Below are positions 1 through 7,600 of a stretch of DNA of 16,179 nucleotides, piece after piece. How positions within the stretch are numbered: the stretch's first letter is position 1; every line of letters starts with the position of its first letter. The DNA comes from Rodentolepis nana (Eukaryota > Platyhelminthes > Cestoda > Cyclophyllidea > Hymenolepididae), in NCBI GenBank assembly GCA_900617975.1, contig UZAE01014182.1:1-16179 (forward strand), given 5' to 3'. The notes beneath the pieces were generated by a model. It saw nothing but the letters and a program-made list of their open reading frames with translations, was not told the origin of the DNA and made no database searches. The translations under genes were made by a program, and so were the position numbers.

Positions 1-121
1 TTGCAATGCATGGACCGCCCGATGTCTTGCCACACAATGAAGGGCTTAATCAGAGGAGAATTCAACACCTCAAGGTGCAACGAACTTAAAGCTCGAACAA
101 GGGAGAAATAGTGGACAGTGG

Positions 122-191
122 CACTCTCCGAAATAGCCGACTGGCTAAGAATCGAACACTCTCCGACATAGCCGATTGGCCAAGAATCGAA
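122..191. repeat. Two-copy 35-bp tandem repeat
   Basis: Two directly adjacent copies (122-156 and 157-191) each begin cactctccga and end aagaatcgaa; they differ at only about three positions. On the minus strand the copy junction reads like a tRNA T-arm (GTTCGATTC), but no cloverleaf can be folded around it. It is the first of three different tandem arrays packed into the first 900 bases. Confidence 0.85.
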
Positions 192-234
192 GTCAATGCT
201 GAGTTTAGACCACGTTTTGGACACGATTGGTTGG

Positions 235-286
235 CAAAACACCTTCACAGATTGGGAGATCAAAACACCTTCACAGATTGAGAGTA
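235..286. repeat. Two-copy 26-bp tandem repeat
   Basis: Copies at 235-260 and 261-286 both start caaaacaccttcacagattg and then diverge in the last few bases (ggagat versus agagta). The unit is unrelated to the 35-bp repeat on its left and to the 39-bp repeat on its right. Confidence 0.85.
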
Positions 287-313
287 TACACTCAACCCAC
301 ATACTCTATGTAA

Positions 314-854
314 CCTACAGGAGGAAATGGAGAAGTCCCACCTGTCTATGTGACCTACAGGAGGAAACGGAGAAGACCCACCATATGTAACCTACATGAG
401 GAAATGGAGAAGACCCATCTGATCTGTAACCTACAGGAGGAAATGGAGAAGACCCACCTGATGTGAAACCTACAGGAGGAAATGGAGAAGACCCATCTGA
501 TTCTCTACAGGAGAAAATGGAGAAGACCCACCTGATTCGGTGTTCAAAGGAGGAAATGGAGAAGACCCACCTGATTCGGTGTCTAGCGGAGGAAATGGTG
601 ATGACCCACCTGATTCGGTGTCCAGCTCTAAAGACAACGCAGACCCACCTGATTCGGTGTCCAGCTCTAAAGACAAGGACATGGAGTCTGATTGTGAAAC
701 CTACAGGAGGAAATGGAGAAGACCCATCTGATTCTCTACAGGAGAAAATGGAGAAGACCCACCTGATTCGGTGTTCATCACAGGAGGAAATGGAGAAGAC
801 CCATCTGATTCGGTGCCCAGCTCTAAAGACAACGACAGAAACCCAGAGCTACTG
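314..854. repeat. Degenerate minisatellite, about 39-bp unit (13 codons)
   Basis: About 14 tandem units have the core cctacaggaggaaatggaga followed by agacccacctgattcggtgt. Unit lengths are mostly 39 bp, with 36, 37, 40 and 41 bp variants. Two sub-families are visible: the cctacaggaggaaatgg type and a ccagctctaaagacaa type around 621-690 and 819-840. Part of the array is a higher-order duplication: the stretch near 469-543 recurs near 699-776. Because 39 is a multiple of three, one plus-strand frame reads GGNGEDPPDSVSS over several units, but units of other lengths break the frame. The array probably lies in an intron of the minus-strand MTHFS-like gene. Whether it derives from a coding repeat is unknown. 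Confidence 0.9.
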
Positions 855-922
855 GAAATCAAGAAGACAGCTAATGAACTGCTATTAATTAACTGCTTTA
901 TATGTACCCCCCACTCACGGGG

Positions 923-980
923 GAAGCTGAAGTCAAAGTTTAAGGGCTAATGATAAATATCATAAAGGCTGCCATTTGAA
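923..980. repeat. Dispersed repeat, copy A
   Basis: This roughly 58-bp stretch (gaagctgaagtcaaagttta ... ggctgccatttga) matches positions 6581-6637 in the same orientation at roughly 85% identity by eye. It contains a small inverted repeat (ATGATA, two bases, TATCAT). A C-rich run precedes both copies. It may be the end of a dispersed mobile element, but no open reading frame or target-site duplication is seen. Confidence 0.7.
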
Positions 981-1130
981 AAAATATTCTCCAGCATTAC
1001 TCTTTTATACTCGTAATGTACAGTGATTGCACATTCAATATATGTTTGGGTCACTTTCTATAGGACGTTAAGTTCAATCACTGGAAGGCAAAACAAAAAA
1101 ATCGTACATGAAGAGAGATTAAAATCGTAC

Positions 1131-2135
1131 AATTTTCTAGAGCATCGTCTTGATCCACACTACCAAGAGGTGGCTGTGGCATCTCTCGAATCCCAAATTT
1201 ATTCAAAGGCCACGTGTTGATCTCCATTATATCTTGAATTTGACGCATCCTCATTAGACCAAGAAGGGATTTCATTTCAAAGTTGGTTTCGGTGGCAGCT
1301 TGGTCGAGGATCTGTGGTACCACGACCACCTTGCCGGTCTCCAACGCGTGTTGGATCAGAGTTCCTGTGTAGGGCTCTGTTCCAAAACTGATATACACCG
1401 AAATTCCTCTACATCTTATATAATAGTCGTGCGCCAATACCTACCAAAAGACGTCTATTTTAGGTGAGCACATTTTATCAAAGCGCTACTTATTTAATCT
1501 GAGTAGGCTTTGTGTTTTGATTAGCTTACCTGATGGAAGAGAAGTTGGGATTTGTGCAATCTCACTTCCTCTGGAATGCTAAGAAGTACCTTCTTTATAC
1601 GTTTTCGAAGAGCTTGCTTCTCCTGGATAGCCAGCGAATCCTTTTACAAACATATATACTATGATTTAGGTTCCTATTTTATTTAAAGTATTCACTAAAT
1701 AAGAATTGGTTATTATTTATGTAGTTTACAATGCCAAAGGAATCTCATATGCACTGGAACAGTCTCAAACAGAGATGTGCCCGTGAAACTGATTTTAGCC
1801 AATCATCTATCAATATCCTCTACAACGTATCGGAGCACCAGATGTACTTTAATGACCAAGTTTTGTGGGAGTTGTGGTTGCAAGCTCTAATGCACAATCC
1901 ATTTTATGCGTTTTGTTGCCTCAATTCTGCTGAGGTAGCTGTGGCAATTTTGCCAGAGAGAGAGAGAGAGGATTGTTAGAGTAGCAACCGCTGCAAACTA
2001 GTATTAGTACCAATAGCAAAATTGGTGACAATATTTTCTACACCAAGTGAACATAATGTGGTAAATACACATTGGCGCAAGAACTCATTGGCTGTTTCAA
2101 CTCACATTTTGCGCCTTTTTTCCATCAAGTCTCAT
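1131..2135 (-). CDS. MTHFS: 5-formyltetrahydrofolate cyclo-ligase (MTHFS-like), 5' part only
   Basis: The enzyme converts 5-formyl-THF to 5,10-methenyl-THF using ATP, in cytosolic one-carbon metabolism. Minus-strand exons are: 2106-2135 (tentative, ten codons starting MRLDGKKAQN, strong GTGAGT donor), 1530-1640 (37 codons; EKQALRKRIKKVL matches the family's N-terminal helix; acceptor could instead be 1622, also in phase) and 1131-1440 (103 codons plus one base). The last exon carries VLAHDYYI and ISVYISFGTEPYTGTLI, which align with human VIAHSEYQ and ISIFLSMQDEIETEEII, then GKVVVVP and MPQP...DDALEN, matching IPQP...EEAL. All phases agree. The catalytic segment normally following (PGxGFDxxGxRLGxGxGYYD) was not found in 1-1130, so the last exon(s) lie off the left edge or are lost. 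Family assignment is firm; the first exon is not, and an SL-donated ATG is possible. Confidence 0.8.
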
Positions 2136-2811
2136 TCACTTAGAGAGATTGTTAAGGAAAGAAGGATGGAGAGCTATCACTTAGCAGAGTGGAAATAACT
2201 CCCAGAAACATCAGTCGAACTTGGTGCGATTCAAACGAGCACTTGCAGCAATAAATTCAAAATAATTAGGGTTAGGGAGAAATTTACAAGTTGGGGCAGA
2301 CGTCACAAGCGCTCGTTGCTTCATGATATCCAAGGCCTAGTAATCATCAAACAGCTCACAAATCACTCCCATAGTGAATGAGAAGGAAAGAAGAGTGGAG
2401 ACAGAGTACCCCCGACATTAGGCCTCCTAGTGGTCTGACCACCTCAGTATCGTGCAAGTCTACCGCTGTGAAATTACAGCTTCAAAAGATAAGACTAGTC
2501 TAGCCCCATGTAATTGTGATGATCCAAGTATTATGGGCACAAATTATTATAAACACAAATTCGAGCAGGGAGCTAAAAATGTGTGGAAGATGACACAAAA
2601 AATACGCTTAAACACCAAGTTCTAAGAGCAGCACAGTTTTGCGATAAATTTGCTATTAGAGGAAACCACAAGCACACAAACACACACACACACATAGATT
2701 ACTTACCATTTTTTAATTTAAAACAAACTGAAAAGAAAGACGGGGAAAATAATTAATTTTGGACTACCCTATAAAGACTAAGAGAAGAGAAAGGTAGACA
2801 AAGTGGCAGTC
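2136..2811. other. Non-coding spacer between MTHFS-like and RMP24-like genes
   Basis: No convincing exon was seen on either strand. It contains a short (CA)n run at 2681-2694 and is AT-rich near 2700-2760. As the interval downstream of the RMP24-like poly(A) signals and upstream of the tentative MTHFS start, it is the likely promoter region for MTHFS if that gene has its own. Confidence 0.5.
2681..2694. repeat. (CA)n microsatellite
   Basis: There are seven perfect CA dinucleotides, with imperfect CA-rich flanks to the left (agcacacaaa). Confidence 0.85.
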
Positions 2812-2833
2812 TTTATTTACATCAATATTTATT
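2812..2833 (-). terminator. Twin AATAAA poly(A) signals of the RMP24-like gene
   Basis: On the minus strand canonical AATAAA hexamers lie at 2828-2833 and 2812-2817, 55 and 71 bases past the stop codon of the zinc-ribbon gene. They predict mRNA cleavage around 2780-2800, ending that transcript well before the MTHFS-like gene. Confidence 0.6.
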
Positions 2834-2834
2834 T

Positions 2835-2849
2835 ACACACACACACACA
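2835..2849. repeat. (AC)n microsatellite with purine-pyrimidine tail
   Basis: An (AC)n run is followed to about 2880 by alternating purine-pyrimidine sequence (gtatatgcatacatacatat...). It falls in the 3' UTR of the RMP24-like gene, between its stop codon and the poly(A) signals. Confidence 0.85.
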
Positions 2850-2887
2850 TGTATATGCATACATACATATGCATATGCATAGTAATC

Positions 2888-4461
2888 TCATAGAAGTTCA
2901 AGAAAGTCATTCAACGAGGAGCGTCCACCTTGTTTCTTTTGATTGGCTGCACTGGCCTGCTGGAAACGCACTTCTTTGGCCAGTTCCTGCCTCTTCTTCC
3001 TCCTACGACTCTTCTTGCCACTGCCACTACTACTACAATGGAAATAAGACGCCAAGAGTTCGAGCTTACCTAGGTGTTGAATTCGAGGATAAATTGAAGA
3101 TATCTGCGGAGGGGGAGGAGGATGATGATGTTTTCGTCGCTTTTGGAGTTCTGCAAAATCTAAAAAAAAAATCTAATAAAAAAAAACGCTAGAATGCAAT
3201 ACGGCCTCAAGGACATTAAACTTTTGTTCGGACAAGAGTATTCCATACGAAAATTAAGTTAATGCGATGGAATCTACCTTAGTAAAAACCCATTTTTTGA
3301 TCCAAAGTAGTCCCTATTAGTCATTACTTCGAATTGACCCCCTACGTATATACTACACGTCTACCACTCATGAATGATGAACTCACTGGAGAGTCTGGAG
3401 AGGAGCCTTTGGGATTGTAGTTTGTGCACTCACCCGGACTTTGCAATATCGGCACGTGAAAGTCTAGAGAAAAATGAGGGGGGAAGTAGATGTCCACCTC
3501 AGGAAAAGGCCATACCTCCTTCACTTGATGCATCTCCATTCTATTCCTGCTCCTTTTCACCGATTTCAACCGATACTTGCGATCGGCATGGGCGAGCGTT
3601 CGATAGCATCCGAGACAGACCTCGGAGCAACAATTCGGTCCTGCAAAATAACCAGGAGAATGGATCTGTAGTCTGGAATATAGATTATCAAATAGCAAAT
3701 AGATAAAAATGAAATAATAATACTAATCTAATCATCCTTCGACACAATGCCATAAGTGAGAGTAAGAGCAACCAGAGATGTCCGTGGAGAAAAATAATTA
3801 GCTCCTTCTACCCCTTGCTAGTAAGTCCACATCGAAGCGTGAAAGTTAGGATGTCTAAATACTTAATCACTCCCTTTGCACTAAATTCTCAGTTCCATTC
3901 TACCTCAGAGCTAGAAATCGGAGGGATGCCTCTCAGTATATCTTGTTGGATTTCTAAAGAAGGGGGCATTGTATGACAAGTATGTTCACAACAAAGCATT
4001 AACAAGTATAATTCCGATCTAGATCTAATGAAGACAAAGAGTGTATAAAGTTAATGAGAGAATAAACGTTAAAATAGCAGACTGCAAGGAGTGTTTGTAG
4101 GGAAGAAGTTTCTACTAATCGGGTCCCCTAATTAGACCATTCAGCGCTGATCTTCCGAGTTGCGAGACAGAAATTGTAAGTCATGCCATACGTAGTTAAC
4201 AATTATTATTATTAAAAAATGGAAAAAAATATGAAGGGGAGGGGATGCTGATTTATTTAAACTTACTTATAGGAAGAAGAGATCGGTGATCGAGGTACCT
4301 GGGGTAAAGAAGTTTTCAATTAACGAAAAGATGCCACCGAAGTATTCAGTCGAGATAAATACGTACCGATTATAGAGCTGTTCAATCGGGGTGCCTTTAA
4401 ATAAGTTTCTCCTGGAAAGACATAGCTTTCTTGTCCTCTTGTTGAATTCGTCTACAGACAT
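2888..4461 (-). CDS. Small zinc-ribbon protein, RNase MRP subunit RMP24 / C18orf21-like
   Basis: Five minus-strand exons: 4367-4461 (ATG at 4459-4461), 3516-3672, 3387-3463, 3070-3150 and 2888-3032 (TGA at 2888-2890). They total 555 nt, 184 residues, and all phases agree. Visible order: basic N-terminal helix (MSVDEFNKRTRKLCLSRR), first zinc knuckle CLGC near residue 50, a basic linker with KYRLKSVKRSR, second knuckle CRYC near residue 87, a TPKATKTSSSSS stretch, a very basic KKSRRRKKR segment, and a C-terminal LNDFLELL. Vertebrate C18orf21 (about 220 residues) has the same order: CPYC, a VRLKPK linker, CKTC, a T/S/P-rich basic tail and an FRNFLSSL end. Family knowledge: C18orf21/RMP24 is a nucleolar RNase MRP subunit related to RPP21. 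RPP21/SNM1-type paralogs are the main alternative. It lies 234 bp downstream of Sec8 on the same strand, suggesting co-transcription. The gene structure is well supported; the name is by pattern only. Confidence 0.6.
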
Positions 4462-4471
4462 GGTTCCTGAA

Positions 4472-4490
4472 TCTGGGATAGAGAGAGAAA
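4472..4490 (-). promoter_or_regulatory. Splice acceptor just upstream of RMP24-like ATG (candidate trans-splice site)
   Basis: On the minus strand a long T/C tract ending CTCTCTATCCCAG places an AG at 4474-4473, ten bases before the ATG at 4461. No matching upstream coding exon exists and the Sec8 stop codon is only 222 bases upstream of this acceptor. That fits either a 5' UTR intron or a spliced-leader acceptor that resolves a two-gene transcript. The choice between the two is inference. Confidence 0.5.
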
Positions 4491-4695
4491 AAAACAATAA
4501 AACCACCAACGAGCAAAGTGATGTATCCACAAACAAAATCAATTTCAACAGCCAACATGTGAGGGCGAAGTAAAACATGAAGTCAATTCTTCTAAGTGAA
4601 TTATATTGAAAATGACTTGTGAGTGATTATGGAAGACAATCTGAAGAGAATAAATTCGAAAAAAAGTTAGTGCTGTTAAGAGAAGAAAGCGAGCC

Positions 4696-7600
4696 TCAAA
4701 CACGGATAATTTGAGACAATTTGGCAATATTGTCATCAGTTCGACTATGATCGTGTGATGGATGACTGCGTTGGTAGAGCCGCAGAAGATTCTGATAGAC
4801 ACCCACTTCAAAGGCGACTCCTTGTTCAATCACCTTGTTTACCACAGACTGAAATAGAATGTAAGATTAAGCGAAATAGGCAGGCTACTAAAAACAATTA
4901 AGTAGCAAACTACACACTTCAGGTGTGAGATAGAAGAGTTCGTAGAGTTGTTTCACGCGAATCAAATCAGATTCGTGATTTTCAGTGAGGAGCGCAAGGG
5001 TTTGTTGAAGTTTGTAGATATTTCGACACATCTTTCGATTGCCATTCACATTCATGCGAGTGATTTGAGGAATGAGGCGAAGGAATATTTGTGAAATGAA
5101 GTCGCCCAATCCGTCGAAAATGAATCTGATCTCGTGGGGACAATAGGCGTGGACAATACTTTCCTGCAATTGATCCCAATAGACGAGACACTTAGTGATC
5201 TCAGGGTCAACGTCGACTTCATCCACGGGACACCAGAAATTTGCAGTTCGAGGGAGATTGGCGAGGAGATTGTAGGCTTGTACTCGAACGTCCAAGTAGA
5301 TACTCAAGAGAGTAGCATTAGCCAGTGCAGTCAACTCTTCTCCGACTGCGACAAATGGGGCAATGTTGAAGTCAGACTCCATACTGCTCTCAAGCCAGGA
5401 CAACCAATTCTGTACACAAAGTTCCAACCAGTGCTGGAAGAGACAAGAGCACCTCCAAATGTTAATAGTGACACATACGAAGTGAGAGGTCAATTAATGG
5501 CTATGGTTACAAACATATGAATAACCTAATTACCGCCATGTGTTACATATTAATTATGTGCTCCTGGTGTATTTTCGAACTTTCGCATTATCCCTTTGCG
5601 TAAACAACAGTGAGAAGCACAATAACCACAGAGCTAAGAGAATATAATTGTTACATAGGGCTTAAAAGTATGGCTGAATTTGGTGGTCTCGAGAAATGGC
5701 AAGTTAGCAGACAAGTTCAATGTACTTTCATACACACACACCTCCTGTTGACAAGTCCCTCCTACCTACAGTAGTTGGCAAATATCGACTCTCAAGTATT
5801 GCGAAAATGTTGATCAGAGGAGTTGGAAAGCACATGCAGAAAAGCAGACACATTGAGAGAGAGAGAGAGAGAGAGATGAACATTTTGACAGGCTTATCGA
5901 AGAGCAACCCTTTGTACTATTACCAGTTGAATTAGCGCATAATTGGTGCCACATAAGAGAAACTTACCACTGACTCACGCAAGCGACCCATACTCTTAAT
6001 TGTAAGCATTCCAGCCGTAGGCAGGCAGAAGTCTGTGCTCGAACCCACCTCGTCTCGAATTATGTGCAGCAGATTATCCATCTCCTTCCTCGCCAATCTG
6101 GTCGTCTCCCTCTCGTGCAATAGCTTTACAAAAGACAACAGTAGATTAATTTCAAATTTTCTTTGAAAAAAGTCATTTTTTCGTCATTTATTGTAATAAA
6201 TTGGACTTTAAATAAACTACCGTGCATTTTTAGCATTTTCAAATTTATTAATTTGTGCATAAGAAAGCACGTAGTAATTTCCAGATATCTTCGAATGTAC
6301 ATCTACCAAAATGTGGGGTGTGCGATAGACTTACCTCCACGTGGTCCACCCTGGGCAACGTATACTCATACGGCAAAAAAGTCTATTAATCGGCAGTTGA
6401 CTTCTGACTTCAAATTGTCATGACTCCACTGTATGTCATATTCGATCACTTCCACCATACTTATCCTACCTTTTCTCTGCCTTTGTGTCTGTCTGTCTTT
6501 TTAACATCGTTAAACACTCTTCTGTTCACCCCCCCCCCTCCCTCTAGACTTTTTTCGATTTGATGTTCCTCTTCCTCTGTGAAGCCTGAAGTCAACTAAA
6601 GGGCTAATGATAACTATCACAAAGCCTGCCATTTGATATAAATACATTTACCGAAATGCATGCTTTGATCATAGAGGAAAAAACTTACGATATCATCATG
6701 TTTGGAGATTCTTCTCACACCACTAACATCTGATGCTCCGTCAATACCATCTCCCTGGCCAAGAGCAGAATTAGCGAATGGAATGGCCTGAATAGAGGGT
6801 CCACCTGTGAAAGTGGGATCACTGCGTCCATTGAGTCCCAGATTTGAGAGGCCGAGAACAATAGCAGCGGCTGCACTCAAATTAGAGCTCGATGTAGTGG
6901 TATTTGAGTTAACAGATGAAATTGACTGCCGATCTCCGGACAATTTTTGAGAGGTTATACCATTTCCTAATTGGGGATCATGCGGGTTACCTACTGTGTG
7001 AGTAGTGCTGGCAGCTGCAAACGCATCGGCTGCCATCAACCTCTGCCATACAGGAAAGTTCCTGTCATTGTTTTTGAAAAAAAGGGAAAATCACACCATT
7101 CATTTCTTTTTTTCAGTCACAATTCTACTGCAATAACGTTGCCAAGGTGATTAAACTTACGTCCAAAATCTACTGAGATCCTTGTCTCTTGCCCACTCGG
7201 CACTCGGAATGGCCGCTCCACTGCTAACTGATACGCTTATACCTGTTTGGGAAGTGAAGAGGGAGAGAGAGAGAAGGAGATTGCAATAAATGAATGACTA
7301 TGGCCTAACGAAAGCATTCAAGGTTAAAAGTTTTCAATGGAAGAAAAGGAGAGAGAACTATTTCCTATCGGGAAATGCCATAAAATCTGCTTTAGACCAA
7401 TGTAATGAACCAAGTGATAAAAAAGCCGACTTTTTGGAAAGTTAAAAAAGCCTTCTAGAAGAATATGGCGCAGTTTTCACTCTCTAGATTCAAATTTGAC
7501 GAAGAACAGGTGGAAATCACGCCAACCTAGAAGCCAGTCGCGCGTCAAGGCGACGGGTGGATTCGTTTTCCCTGGCCAATTCTCTCCCCTCATCACTGAT

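Noticed and set aside
122..191. tRNA gene or tRNA-derived SINE in the 35-bp repeat
   Set aside because: A T-arm-like GTTCGATTC is visible on the minus strand, but no matching D-arm, anticodon arm or acceptor stem could be built.
122..854. CRISPR-like array
   Set aside because: Repeats are directly adjacent without unique spacers and the genome is eukaryotic.
463..888. 141-codon plus-strand ORF across the minisatellite as a gene
   Set aside because: Its length comes from repeat units that happen to be multiples of three; the frame changes meaning where unit length changes and the peptide (EEMEKTHLIRC repeats) looks like an out-of-frame reading. No splice, start or homology support.
1731..1979. 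82-codon plus-strand ORF inside the MTHFS-like intron
   Set aside because: It ends in a microsatellite-encoded ERERE run, has an in-frame stop just before the ATG and resembles nothing recognised; kept only as a note.
3407..3433. GTGAGT at 3433-3428 as a real donor, giving a 27-nt intron in the RMP24-like exon
   Set aside because: Read-through is open and in phase; a 27-nt intron of exactly nine codons is improbable. It could not be fully excluded as an alternative.
3374..3706. 110-codon plus-strand ORF
   Set aside because: Antisense shadow of the two zinc-knuckle exons, which have matching splice sites and family-like motifs on the minus strand.
4462..4578. N-terminal extension of the RMP24-like protein starting at 4578 (hydrophobic MFYFALTCWLLKLIL)
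   Set aside because: The frame is open, but the stretch crosses a strong polypyrimidine tract and CAG acceptor at 4473, so it is more likely spacer sequence than a signal peptide.
5134..5520. 128-codon plus-strand ORF
   Set aside because: Antisense shadow of the longest conserved Sec8 exon (4918-5433).
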